Shown here: positions 1 to 5,867 of the stretch, piece by piece
Layout: each line of letters begins with the position of its first letter
Numbering within the stretch: position 1 is the stretch's first letter
DNA from: Chloroflexia bacterium
Lineage (GTDB): Bacteria > Chloroflexota > Chloroflexia > Thermomicrobiales > UBA6265
Direction of reading: 5' to 3'
Length of the DNA stretch: 7,191 nucleotides
Assembly (NCBI GenBank): GCA_013694885.1
Contig: JACDBO010000373.1
Location: 1 to 7,191 of the forward strand
Program-made: the position numbers and the translations under genes
The notes under the pieces: generated by a model
What the model saw: the letters and a program-made list of their open reading frames with translations, nothing else
Database searches by the model: none
What the model was told of the DNA's origin: nothing

Positions 1-214
1 GAACTCGGCCGGTATACAGTGTGGATGAGTCTCCAGGTCGCCAACCAATCACCGGGGTTCAGAGTTGAACTTTACGGTCCAGCTGGCGAGGTTAGCGTCC
101 TGTTCTACTGGCCTCCGATCTCCGGAGATTGTCACGATTTTGGCTGGGGGCGAGCACTATGTCGAGGTGACTGACACGCGAGATCCATGGACCCTCAGAT
201 TTGAGCGGCTCTAG
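1..214 (+). pseudogene. 3' end of a beta-rich protein gene, apparently frameshifted, truncated at left edge
   Basis: The start lies outside the window. From position 1 the first frame reads like genuine beta-strand protein (for example YTVWMSLQVANQS, then FRVELYGPAGEVSVLFYW). It then loses that character and stops with TGA at 172-174. The second frame, from about position 127, continues as IVTILAGGEHYVEVTDTRDP, then WTLRFERL and a stop TAG at 212-214. That is the pattern typical of the end of a beta-sandwich domain (G-x-Y/H-Y-V-E-V, then P-W-T-L/V-R-F/I). Skipping one base near 122-128 joins the two into one protein tail. This implies a one-base insertion, or a sequencing error. I do not recognise the family and infer no function. 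It converges on the transporter operon. Confidence 0.4.
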
Positions 215-441
215 CAACCAGGCAGGAGCTAACTAATGCCTTGGGCAGGTGAAGTGCGTGAGGCCAAAGCCACCACGCTGATCTCTGCTGCGTACAAACT
301 CGGCTCAAGCTGGCTGCGCAGGAGCAGCAGTCGGCGGAGTGCGTTTATAGAGCGGCTCCAGACTGCCATGGCCCACTCGTCCGGGAGTTTGCTTCAGCCG
401 GGTTTGCAGGTTATGCGCGGCGGCTTTAGCCCCGCGTTTGG
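215..441. other. Non-coding stretch between two convergent genes
   Basis: This 227-bp stretch separates the end of the left-edge gene from the end of the last transporter gene. It carries a REP/terminator-like hairpin at 416-436 and an imperfect duplication of the word CCGGG(ag)TTTGC (381-391 and 398-406). A plus-strand ORF starts at 236 behind a fair GGAG. It has no recognisable sequence, runs through the hairpin and overlaps the permease gene antisense, so I do not call it a gene. Confidence 0.5.
416..436 (-). repeat. REP/terminator-like hairpin after the permease gene
   Basis: On the plus strand CGCGG(c)GGC TTTA GCCCCGCG folds into an 8-bp GC-rich stem with one bulged C and a TTTA loop. 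It lies 5 bp past the stop codon of the last transporter gene. No T-run follows on the minus strand, so it is not a classic Rho-independent terminator. It may instead be a 3' mRNA-stabilising structure or a REP-type palindrome. A related GCTTCAGCC word sits at 391-399, as expected if this is a degenerate cluster of REP-like palindromes. That family assignment is inference. Confidence 0.5.
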
Positions 442-1380
442 CTACCCCTTCACCGCGCCCAGCGTGAAGCCGGCGATGAAGCGGTCGAGGAAGTAGTTGT
501 AGAGCAGCGCCACCGGGAAGGCGACGAGGGCGGCGGCGGCCATCAGCGCCTGCCAGAAGTAGACATCGCCGCGGATCAACTCAGTGAAAACGCCGACACT
601 CACCGTCTTGTTGCCCGAGGACTGCACGAACGCCAGCGCGTAGACGAACTCGTGCATCGTCAACATGAACGAGAAGATCACCACCGTCAGGATGCCGGGG
701 ACCGACACCGGGAGCACCGTCCGCCAGATCGCGCCGAGGCGGGTGTAGCCGTCGATCATCGCCTGCTCCTCGATGTCCCACGGCACACTCTTGAAGAAGC
801 CCATCAGCAGCCAGGTGCAGAACGGGATCGTGAACGTCGGGTAGACCAGCACCATCGACCACCGGCTGTTCTGCAACCCGAGGTCGGCGACCACTCCGGT
901 CAGCGGGATGAAGAGCAGCGTCGGCGGCACGAGGTAGACGAGGAAGATCAGGATGCCGAGGCTCTCGCCCCAGCGCCCGGCCAGCCGCGTCAGGCTATAG
1001 GCGGCCGGCACCACGATGATCACCGTGATCAGCACGACGAGCATGGCGACGATGAACGTGTTGAGGATGAACGTCCGGTAGTTGGTCTCGTTCCAGAGCA
1101 GATCGAGGTTGGCCAGGGTCGGCGGGTCGTTATAAATGAAGGGATTGTTGTTCGCCCGGTACAGATCGGAGTCGGCCTTGAAGACGGTCAGCACCATCCA
1201 GGCGAACGGCAGCGCCGCGAAGAGCGAGAAAAAAGTCGCCACCGCGTAGAGGACGACGCGCCCACCAATCCGCCGCGCGCGGTACTTCCCGCTCCCCTCG
1301 GTCTCGTCGATGGGTGCGTGGGCTGCCGAAGGCACGGGCGCGGTGATGCGCCGCGGCGCGGAGTCGGTCGACGTCGCCAT
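442..1380 (-). CDS. Carbohydrate-type ABC transporter permease (MalG-like)
   Basis: This is a 312-aa inner-membrane permease subunit of a CUT1-type ABC importer. It should pair with the other permease to form the translocation channel. A hydrophilic, Pro/Ala-rich N-terminal tail of about 40 residues precedes the first membrane segment (about 42-67). Further segments lie near 105-128, 141-163, 176-196, 228-251 and 276-297. The cytoplasmic EAA loop that docks on the ATPase is visible at about 205-224 (EQAMIDGYTRLGAIWRTVLP). The C-terminal YNYFLDRFIAGFTLGAVKG resembles the MalG-family ending (F-x-x-G-x-T-x-G-A-V-K-G). The start ATG directly follows the upstream stop (TAGATG) with a G-rich RBS 8 nt away, so translation is probably coupled. 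It is the last gene of the operon. The substrate is unknown. Confidence 0.93.
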   Translation of the reverse strand: MATSTDSAPRRITAPVPSAAHAPIDETEGSGKYRARRIGGRVVLYAVATFFSLFAALPFAWMVLTVFKADSDLYRANNNPFIYNDPPTLANLDLLWNETNYRTFILNTFIVAMLVVLITVIIVVPAAYSLTRLAGRWGESLGILIFLVYLVPPTLLFIPLTGVVADLGLQNSRWSMVLVYPTFTIPFCTWLLMGFFKSVPWDIEEQAMIDGYTRLGAIWRTVLPVSVPGILTVVIFSFMLTMHEFVYALAFVQSSGNKTVSVGVFTELIRGDVYFWQALMAAAALVAFPVALLYNYFLDRFIAGFTLGAVKG

Positions 1381-2355
1381 CTAGTCGGCCCCCGCGCGAC
1401 GGGCCAGCCGCAGCATCGCGATCGCGATCGCGATCAGCACCGGCAGCAGGAAGAGCGCGATCGCCGCCCCCTGCGCCAGGCTACCTCCCTGGATACCCTT
1501 GAAGTAGGCCCATGTAGCGAGCACCTGGGTGTCGTTGACCGGGCCGCCGCGCGTCAGCACCAGCGAGACGGTGAGGTCGGTGAACGTGAAGACGATGCTG
1601 AACAGACTCGCCACCGCCATGATCGGCAGCAGCAGCGGCAGCCGGATGTAGAAGAGCTGCCGCCAGAAACCGGCGCCGTCGACATTGGCGGCGTCCTTGA
1701 TGTCCTGCGGGATCGAGGTCAACCCGGCCAACAGGATCACCGTGGCCAGCGGCAAGGTCCGCCAGATGTGGACGAGCAGGACGGCGAACCGGGCCAGCTC
1801 GGTCTCGCCGAGCCAGTACATGTTGCGCGCCGGACCGAGCGGCGTCTGCGGACCAAGCAAGTCGAGCCGCCGCAGCGCGTAGTCGATCGGGCTGTAGACC
1901 GAGTCGAGCAACCAGAACCAGCCGAGCACACCGAGCGCGATCGGCGTCGTCCACGGCAGCAGGATCAGGAAGCGGACCAGCCGCTTGCCCTTGAAGTCGG
2001 CCGCGAGGACCAGCGAAAGGATGTTCGCCAGGATGATGACGATGATCTGCGAAATGACGGTAAAGCCGATCGTGTTCCGCAGCGCCTTGCGGAACACGTT
2101 GTCGTTGAGCACCGCCCGAAAGTTGTCCAACCCCACGAAGTCGCCGGTGCCGTCGATGCGCGGATCGCCGACCGTCACGTTGGTGAAGGCATAGAGCACC
2201 GCGAGGACGAGCGGAAAACCGACGAGGGCGACGATATAGATCACGGCCGGCAACAGCATCAGCGGTCCGAGCACCTTCTCCCGTTCGAGGAAGAACCGCT
2301 CGCCCCCGGAGGCCGCTCCGACCGCCGCACCGCCACTGGTCGTCGTGGCGCTCAT
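1381..2355 (-). CDS. Carbohydrate-type ABC transporter permease (MalF/UgpA-like)
   Basis: This is a 324-aa integral membrane permease, partner of the MalG-like subunit in the same importer. Hydrophobic segments are seen at about 31-57, 94-119, 124-148, 187-211, 243-265 and 297-317. This fits the usual six-helix core without the extra N-terminal domain of enterobacterial MalF. The EAA loop is at 221-240 (DAANVDGAGFWRQLFYIRLP); its first residue is Asp instead of the usual Glu. The periplasmic-side GGP(V)NDTQVL stretch after helix 5 is typical of the family. The start ATG overlaps the ATPase stop codon as ATGA, with GGGAG about 10 nt upstream, indicating translational coupling. The last helix is encoded by a hexanucleotide tandem repeat (Ile-Ala-Ile-Ala). 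Confidence 0.93.
   Translation of the reverse strand: MSATTTSGGAAVGAASGGERFFLEREKVLGPLMLLPAVIYIVALVGFPLVLAVLYAFTNVTVGDPRIDGTGDFVGLDNFRAVLNDNVFRKALRNTIGFTVISQIIVIILANILSLVLAADFKGKRLVRFLILLPWTTPIALGVLGWFWLLDSVYSPIDYALRRLDLLGPQTPLGPARNMYWLGETELARFAVLLVHIWRTLPLATVILLAGLTSIPQDIKDAANVDGAGFWRQLFYIRLPLLLPIMAVASLFSIVFTFTDLTVSLVLTRGGPVNDTQVLATWAYFKGIQGGSLAQGAAIALFLLPVLIAIAIAMLRLARRAGAD
1415..1435. repeat. Short ATCGCG hexamer tandem repeat inside the permease gene
   Basis: Three ATCGCG units plus a partial ATC lie in a row. The stretch contains two overlapping GCGATCGC octamer palindromes. It encodes alternating Ile and Ala in the last membrane helix of the MalF-like permease, so loss or gain of a unit would stay in frame. 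Confidence 0.7.
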
Positions 2356-3422
2356 CGGCCGGGCGCTCCCGAAACAGGCGCCGGCTCCACCTGGGCAGCC
2401 CGCGCGAGCTGCCGGCGCAGCCCGCTCTCCCGGTCGAAGATGCGCAGGTCCTGTTTGTGAACTCCGAAGGGCGCGCTGCCGCCGTCGCGCACACTCAGCG
2501 GCGCATTCGTGGCCATTCTGGCCACGGCCTTGACGCCGTTGACCTCGCCGTAGACGAGCTTCTCCGAACCGAGGTACTCCTCGCGGGCGTCGGTCAGCGT
2601 GAACCGGACGAGGTCATCGCCGCTGCTCCGGCCATCATCGTCCAGCGGAAAAAAACTCTCCGGGCGGAAACCGACGAGGTCGCCGCCGTCGGGGATCAGG
2701 TTCATCGGTGGGGACCCGACGAAGGTGGCGACGTAGGTATCGGCCGGTTCTTCGTAGATCTCGCGCGGCGTGCCGATCTGGCGGATGCGCCCCTGCTCGA
2801 TGACGACGATGCGGTCACCCATACCCATGGCCTCGATCTGGTCGTGAGTGACGTAGATCGTCGTCGTGCCGATGTCGCGCTGGAACTGCTGCAACTCGTC
2901 GCGGGCGCTGGCGCGGCGCTGGGCATCGAGGTTGGAGAGCGGTTCGTCGAGCAAAAAGACGTTCGGCTCGCGCACCAGCGCGCGGGCGAGGGCCACGCGC
3001 TGCCGCTGACCGCCGGAGAGCTGCCGCGGCTTGCGGTCGAGCAGCCCGTCGATACCGAGGATCAACGCGGCCCAATCGACCTTCAGCTTCAGCGCCGCCT
3101 TGTCGACCTTCTGCGCCTTGAGGGGGAAGGCGATATTGTTGTAGACGGTCATGTGTGGGTAGAGCGCGTAGCTCTGGAAGACCATCGCGATCTGGCGGGC
3201 GCGCGGCGGCAGGTGGTTGACGAGCCGGTCGCCGATCAGGATCTCGCCGGAGGTCGGTGGTTCCAGCCCGCCGATCATCCGCAGCAGCGTCGTCTTGCCG
3301 CACCCTGACGGGCCGAGCAGCACGAGGAACTCGCCGTCGGTGCTGCGCAGGTCGATCGCATCGACCGCCATCACCTCGTCGCTGAACCGCTTGCTCAGTT
3401 TCCGTGTCTCAACAACCGCCAT
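2352..3422 (-). CDS. ABC transporter ATP-binding protein (MalK/UgpC-like)
   Basis: This is a 356-aa ATPase that energises the sugar-type importer from the cytoplasmic side. All nucleotide-binding motifs are intact: Walker A GPSGCGKTT (37-45), Q-loop VFQSYALYPH (81-90), signature LSGGQ (135-139), Walker B VFLLDEP (155-161), D-loop SNLD (163-166) and switch His193 in VTHDQ. After EEPADTYVATFVGSPPMNLI (about 224-243) comes the MalK-type C-terminal region (about 244-335), as in CUT1 ATPases. The final roughly 20 residues are Ala/Pro-rich. I chose the ATG at 3422 because GAAGG lies 7 nt upstream. An upstream in-frame TTG at 3449 would add nine residues but has no clear RBS. The gene follows the binding-protein gene after a structured 93-bp gap and overlaps the next permease by 4 bp. 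MalK-like ATPases sometimes serve several importers; nothing here tests that. Confidence 0.95.
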   Translation of the reverse strand: MAVVETRKLSKRFSDEVMAVDAIDLRSTDGEFLVLLGPSGCGKTTLLRMIGGLEPPTSGEILIGDRLVNHLPPRARQIAMVFQSYALYPHMTVYNNIAFPLKAQKVDKAALKLKVDWAALILGIDGLLDRKPRQLSGGQRQRVALARALVREPNVFLLDEPLSNLDAQRRASARDELQQFQRDIGTTTIYVTHDQIEAMGMGDRIVVIEQGRIRQIGTPREIYEEPADTYVATFVGSPPMNLIPDGGDLVGFRPESFFPLDDDGRSSGDDLVRFTLTDAREEYLGSEKLVYGEVNGVKAVARMATNAPLSVRDGGSAPFGVHKQDLRIFDRESGLRRQLARAAQVEPAPVSGAPGR

Positions 3423-3424
3423 AG

Positions 3425-3441
3425 CTTTGCCTTCGGCAAAG
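3425..3441 (-). promoter_or_regulatory. Hairpin covering the ATPase ribosome binding site
   Basis: On the transcribed strand CTTTGCC-GAA-GGCAAAG forms a perfect 7-bp stem with a 3-nt loop, ending 2 nt before the ATPase ATG. The only Shine-Dalgarno-like sequence for that start (GAAGG) lies in the loop and 3' arm. Folding would therefore hide it. This could hold ATPase translation below that of the binding protein. The regulatory role is inference. Confidence 0.5.
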
Positions 3442-3460
3442 AGGGCCAAGGACCAAGGTT

Positions 3461-3511
3461 CGAGGGCCGAGAAAGGAACTCGCTCGGCCCTCGGCCCTCG
3501 CTCCTCGGCCC
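3461..3511 (-). repeat. Strong intergenic hairpin with a repeated arm between binding-protein and ATPase genes
   Basis: CGAGGGCCGAG (3461-3471) is a perfect 11-bp inverted repeat of CTCGGCCCTCG at 3483-3493, with an 11-nt loop. The second arm recurs, overlapping, at 3490-3500, and a partial copy (CTCGGCCC) is at 3504-3511. The single arm could thus pair with alternative partners. It lies in the 3' untranslated space directly after the binding-protein stop codon. Stem-loops at this place commonly protect the abundant binding-protein mRNA or partly terminate transcription. No T-run follows the stem. Confidence 0.65.
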
Positions 3512-3515
3512 TTAA

Positions 3516-4943
3516 TTATTGTCCGCCGCCGATCAGGCCCTCGGTGCGCCACTTCTCGGCGATGCCGTTGAGGGTTTGCTCGGCTTCGGCCACCGCCTCC
3601 TGCGGCGTGACGTCACCACGGGCGGCTTTCGCCATCATGTCCGAGAGAACGAAGGTGTTGAAGGCCTCGCCGATCAGCGCGTTCGCCGGGCCCGGCCAAC
3701 CGAGGTTGACCGTCCAGTCGTTCGCCGCGCTCAGTGGCATGAGCTTGTCGGGTGGCTCGGAACCGGCCGGGTCGTTCTCCAGCCAGCCACCCTCGGTGAA
3801 GAGGTCCGGCACCGTGTCCGGGAACGCCGGGAAGTTGTAGAGCTTGCTGTTCTCGCTGGCGGCCTCATAGTTGGCGACGAGGTGGAGCAGGAACTCGCGC
3901 GCCGTGTCCTGGTTCTGGGCGTAGGTCGGAATCATCGAAGTGAAGACGGCGTGGCCGTGGGCCAGCGCCAGATCCTGCCCGCCGGGTCCAACCAGGGGCG
4001 GACTAAAGAAGATATCGTTGGCCGTGTCCGGCTGCTGCTCCTGGGCGGTGCGGTAGGCAGAGATCGAGTTGAGGATGTACGACGCCTGGCCGGCGACGAG
4101 GAGCTGGTTGTTCGAGGCCGCGTTCCAGCCGAAGACCTCCGGCGTCATGCAGCCCTCGAAGAGCGACTTCATGTACTCGACGGCGGCAATCGTCTCCGGC
4201 GAGTTGATGGTGACGTTCTCGTTCTCGTCCTGGACGGAACCGCCGAACGCCCAGATCATGGCCTGGGCGGCCATGTTGGAGTCGATCTCCTGGGACATGC
4301 CGATGCCCATCTGGACGCCTTGCTCCTGAAAAATCCGCGTCCCGCCGGCGAGCAGCTCGTCGAATGTGGTCGGCCCGTCCGGCAGGTCGACCTGTTCCCA
4401 CAGGCTCTTGCGGTAATTGGCCGGGTCGGCCGCGTAGCCGTGGGTAAACCCGTAGAACGTATTGGTCGTCGGGTTGAACGAGTTGTTGCGGCACATCTCG
4501 AGCTGCTCGCCGTGGCGGTTGGTGGCCTCCGCGACGAGGTCGGTCATGTCCAGCACCGCCTCTTCGTACTGCGGCAGTGAGGCGATGTGCTCGACGATGT
4601 CATGGCCCTGACCGGCCGCGATCTCGGCCGCGAAGGTTGCCGCGATGTCGGCGGTGTTGATCCGGTCGAGCTGGATGGTGACGCCGTTGGCCTGCCCCCA
4701 CTCGTTGAGGAACTGCTCGAACCAGGTATCGAAGCTCGGCACGAAGTGTTGCCACTGGAGGATGCTCAGCGATGTCCCCTGAATATTGACCGTCGGCGTC
4801 GACTGGACAAGCGTCGCCGCACCGGCCCCGGCCCGGGTGCCGAGGTAGCCAGCCAGCCCGGCCGCGCCCGCCCCCTTGAGCACGGACCGGCGGGAAAGCG
4901 CCGAGGTGGAAAGGTCGGAACGTTGCAGTTTCGGTGTGCGCAC
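3516..4943 (-). CDS. Tat-exported ABC transporter substrate-binding protein (sugar-type, family 1)
   Basis: This is a 475-aa extracytoplasmic solute receptor of the MalE/UgpB-like class that delivers substrate to the two permeases. The N-terminus has a twin-arginine signal SRRSVLKGAGAAG (17-29), followed by an Ala/Gly-rich hydrophobic stretch and probable cleavage near AGAGAA (38-43). No lipobox Cys is present, so it is not an obvious lipoprotein. Mature-domain features fit the family: LSILQWQHFVPSFDTWFEQF (about 59-78) at the first beta-alpha unit, DIVEH, and a C-terminal LGWPGPANALIGEAFN stretch followed by a helix ending EAVAEAEQTLNGIAEKW. The start is GTG at 4943, supported by AAAGGAG 8 nt upstream. 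It is the first gene of the operon and has its own promoter. Ligand identity cannot be read from the sequence. Confidence 0.93.
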   Translation of the reverse strand: MRTPKLQRSDLSTSALSRRSVLKGAGAAGLAGYLGTRAGAGAATLVQSTPTVNIQGTSLSILQWQHFVPSFDTWFEQFLNEWGQANGVTIQLDRINTADIAATFAAEIAAGQGHDIVEHIASLPQYEEAVLDMTDLVAEATNRHGEQLEMCRNNSFNPTTNTFYGFTHGYAADPANYRKSLWEQVDLPDGPTTFDELLAGGTRIFQEQGVQMGIGMSQEIDSNMAAQAMIWAFGGSVQDENENVTINSPETIAAVEYMKSLFEGCMTPEVFGWNAASNNQLLVAGQASYILNSISAYRTAQEQQPDTANDIFFSPPLVGPGGQDLALAHGHAVFTSMIPTYAQNQDTAREFLLHLVANYEAASENSKLYNFPAFPDTVPDLFTEGGWLENDPAGSEPPDKLMPLSAANDWTVNLGWPGPANALIGEAFNTFVLSDMMAKAARGDVTPQEAVAEAEQTLNGIAEKWRTEGLIGGGQ

Positions 4944-4951
4944 AGGTCTCG

Positions 4952-4958
4952 CTCCTTT
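4952..4958 (-). promoter_or_regulatory. Ribosome binding site deciding a GTG start
   Basis: AAAGGAG on the minus strand is 8 nt ahead of the GTG at 4943. It fixes the start of the binding-protein gene, which has no nearby ATG. Confidence 0.7.
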
Positions 4959-4974
4959 GCTAAGACAACTCGCT

Positions 4975-4999
4975 CCGCGTGATCGGGTTAATCCGCGTG
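4975..4999. promoter_or_regulatory. Possible operator: CCGCGTG direct repeat downstream of the promoter
   Basis: CCGCGTG occurs at 4975-4981 and again at 4993-4999, 18 bp apart, between the -10 box and the RBS. A regulator bound here would block transcription of the transporter operon. No regulator gene is in the window. The words are short and GC-rich, so chance is possible. Confidence 0.25.
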
Positions 5000-5004
5000 G
5001 GGAA

Positions 5005-5033
5005 ACTAAGCACTACCGGCCACAAACTGTCAA
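5005..5033 (-). promoter_or_regulatory. Sigma-70-type promoter of the transporter operon
   Basis: A perfect -35 box TTGACA (5028-5033) is followed after 17 bp by CTTAGT (5005-5010), a 3-of-6 match to the -10 consensus. It points into the binding-protein gene and leaves a leader of about 55 nt. It starts 30 bp after the HEPN-like gene stop, so the importer can be transcribed independently of the upstream toxin-antitoxin island. No terminator separates them, so read-through is possible. Confidence 0.5.
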
Positions 5034-5063
5034 GCGCCGCGGGTTGCGAACTGGTCCAGGACA

Positions 5064-5438
5064 TCAGGCTTCGTCAGCATCGAGCTCGTTCAGGAGCGCG
5101 ATCAGCTCATCGGCAGAGTGGAGCGCATCGGTCGCTGTCTCTGGCAACGTATGGGGTAAGCGGCGTTTGTAGTCGGCGTCGTTTCGTAGGTTTCTCAGAG
5201 GAAAACCGAGATTGGCGATGTCTCGGTGCCGTGGATCTATCGAACTGGCGTAAGCGCTCCAGACATGGTGATGGATCGATCCACGCGGCAAGGTCCAACC
5301 GGAGCCGACGAGCCGCTCATACGCGATCCCGAGCACCGCGTAGTAAGCGCGACGGATCGCGGAACGCAGGGCAGTCTCGTTGTCTGCCTGACGCCCCAAG
5401 TCTCGGGCTACGTTGAGGAATGTTTCCCATTTGAACAT
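5064..5438 (-). CDS. HEPN-like protein, putative toxin-type partner of a two-gene module
   Basis: This 124-aa, mostly helical protein has the features of small HEPN-domain proteins. Helix 2 contains SAIRRAYYAVLGIAYERL (26-43), the usual S-x-x-R-A-Y-Y-A-V signature. A late helix carries LRNLRNDADYKRRL (81-94), matching the R-N-x-A-D-Y motif of HEPN families. Here the canonical R-x4-6-H ends in Tyr90 instead of His, so RNase activity, the usual role of HEPN toxins, is not assured. The ATG at 5438 is 6 bp after the stop of the upstream 120-aa gene, with no strong RBS of its own, so translational coupling is likely. The two-gene layout suggests a toxin-antitoxin or small defence pair. The HEPN call is from motif recall, without a search; the toxin role is inference. 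Confidence 0.68.
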   Translation of the reverse strand: MFKWETFLNVARDLGRQADNETALRSAIRRAYYAVLGIAYERLVGSGWTLPRGSIHHHVWSAYASSIDPRHRDIANLGFPLRNLRNDADYKRRLPHTLPETATDALHSADELIALLNELDADEA

Positions 5439-5444
5439 ATGAGG

Positions 5445-5807
5445 CTACAGCGCCGCGAAAAAGAGCAGCCAAGGAAGGCTCGGTGTTTGCTCGTACCACC
5501 ATTCGTGCCACATCCGGTACAGGCGCTCGTGAGATTCCTCCACTGGCATCCCAGTCAGAATCCAGGCGTAGAGTCCTTGATCGCCCTCCTCAGGGTCGGT
5601 GTCGAGCGACAGCGAGACCGGCACACCCTCGGCGAAGTAGTGGTCAACCTGCCGCCGTCCCTCGATCAACATCGGCACGAGATCGGGATGCTTCCCGAGA
5701 AACGGTACAATCTCGTCCGGATTGCGCAGGTTGTACGCTTGATGCAACTGTCGAAGGTCGTCGGCCGAGACAGCGGATGACTTAGTGGGAACGGCGCGAG
5801 CAGACAT
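5445..5807 (-). CDS. Uncharacterised 120-aa protein paired with the HEPN-like gene, candidate antitoxin
   Basis: The function is unknown. After a polar tail of about 15 residues come a helical segment DDLRQLHQAYNLRNPDEIVP (16-35) and the core FLGKHPDLVPMLIEGRRQV (36-54). A likely beta hairpin follows, VPVSLSLDTDPEEGD (62-76) and GLYAWILTG (78-86), then a helix ending in RMWHEWWYEQ (98-107). The pattern FLxxxPxLVxxLxE...DxxPEE...I-x-T...W resembles small uncharacterised proteins I recall from Cyanobacteria and Chloroflexi, but I cannot verify this. It is first in a two-gene unit with a near-perfect RBS, as expected of an antitoxin made in excess over the weakly initiated downstream HEPN-like gene. 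No DNA-binding fold is evident, so autoregulation cannot be claimed. Confidence 0.75.
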   Translation of the reverse strand: MSARAVPTKSSAVSADDLRQLHQAYNLRNPDEIVPFLGKHPDLVPMLIEGRRQVDHYFAEGVPVSLSLDTDPEEGDQGLYAWILTGMPVEESHERLYRMWHEWWYEQTPSLPWLLFFAAL

Positions 5808-5813
5808 GGAACC

Positions 5814-5821
5814 TCACCTCC
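5814..5821 (-). promoter_or_regulatory. Very strong ribosome binding site for the 120-aa gene
   Basis: GGAGGTGA matches the 16S anti-Shine-Dalgarno over eight bases and sits 6 nt from the ATG. It fixes the start at 5807 and contrasts with the poor site of the downstream HEPN-like gene. Confidence 0.75.
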
Positions 5822-5834
5822 AGAGATGTGTGCC

Positions 5835-5861
5835 ATTCAAGCGTAGTCTGGATGATGCCAA
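5835..5861 (-). promoter_or_regulatory. Weak candidate promoter for the HEPN-like module
   Basis: TTGGCA (5856-5861) and TTGAAT (5835-5840) are separated by 15 bp in the 60-bp gap before the 120-aa gene. Both boxes are partial matches and the spacing is short. The module may instead be read from a promoter further upstream. Confidence 0.2.
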
Positions 5862-5867
5862 TCCTGC

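Noticed and set aside
236..496. 86-aa plus-strand ORF with a GGAG 7 nt before its ATG
   Set aside because: The sequence is unrecognisable, Ser/Arg-rich, runs through the 416-436 hairpin and overlaps the permease 3' end antisense. The RBS match could be chance; coding remains unproven.
652..2460. 602-aa plus-strand open frame antisense to both permease genes
   Set aside because: The translation is extremely rich in Arg, Asp, His, Glu and Gln, with no hydrophobic core. This is the expected mirror of hydrophobic, GC-rich membrane-protein codons. The minus-strand genes have clear family motifs.
2457..3308. 283-aa plus-strand open frame antisense to the ATPase gene
   Set aside because: It lies opposite all Walker, signature and switch motifs of an intact ATPase gene. 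It is an Asp/Val/Arg-rich shadow frame of GC-rich coding sequence.
3446..3458. CCAAGGA/CCAAGG direct repeat next to the intergenic hairpin, considered as part of a CRISPR-like or mobile-element end
   Set aside because: There are only two short copies with no spacer, no target duplication and no transposase nearby.
3519..4580. 353-aa plus-strand open frame antisense to the binding-protein gene
   Set aside because: Same pattern: a long stop-free antisense frame with biased composition and no recognisable motif, opposite a convincing binding-protein gene.
5048..5063. CTGG-CCAG palindrome after the HEPN-like gene, considered as a terminator
   Set aside because: The arms are only 4 bp with no usable loop and no T-run follows.
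5226..5780. 184-aa plus-strand open frame across the HEPN-like module
   Set aside because: The opposing minus-strand genes have RBS support, tight spacing and family-like motifs; this frame has neither RBS nor recognisable domain.
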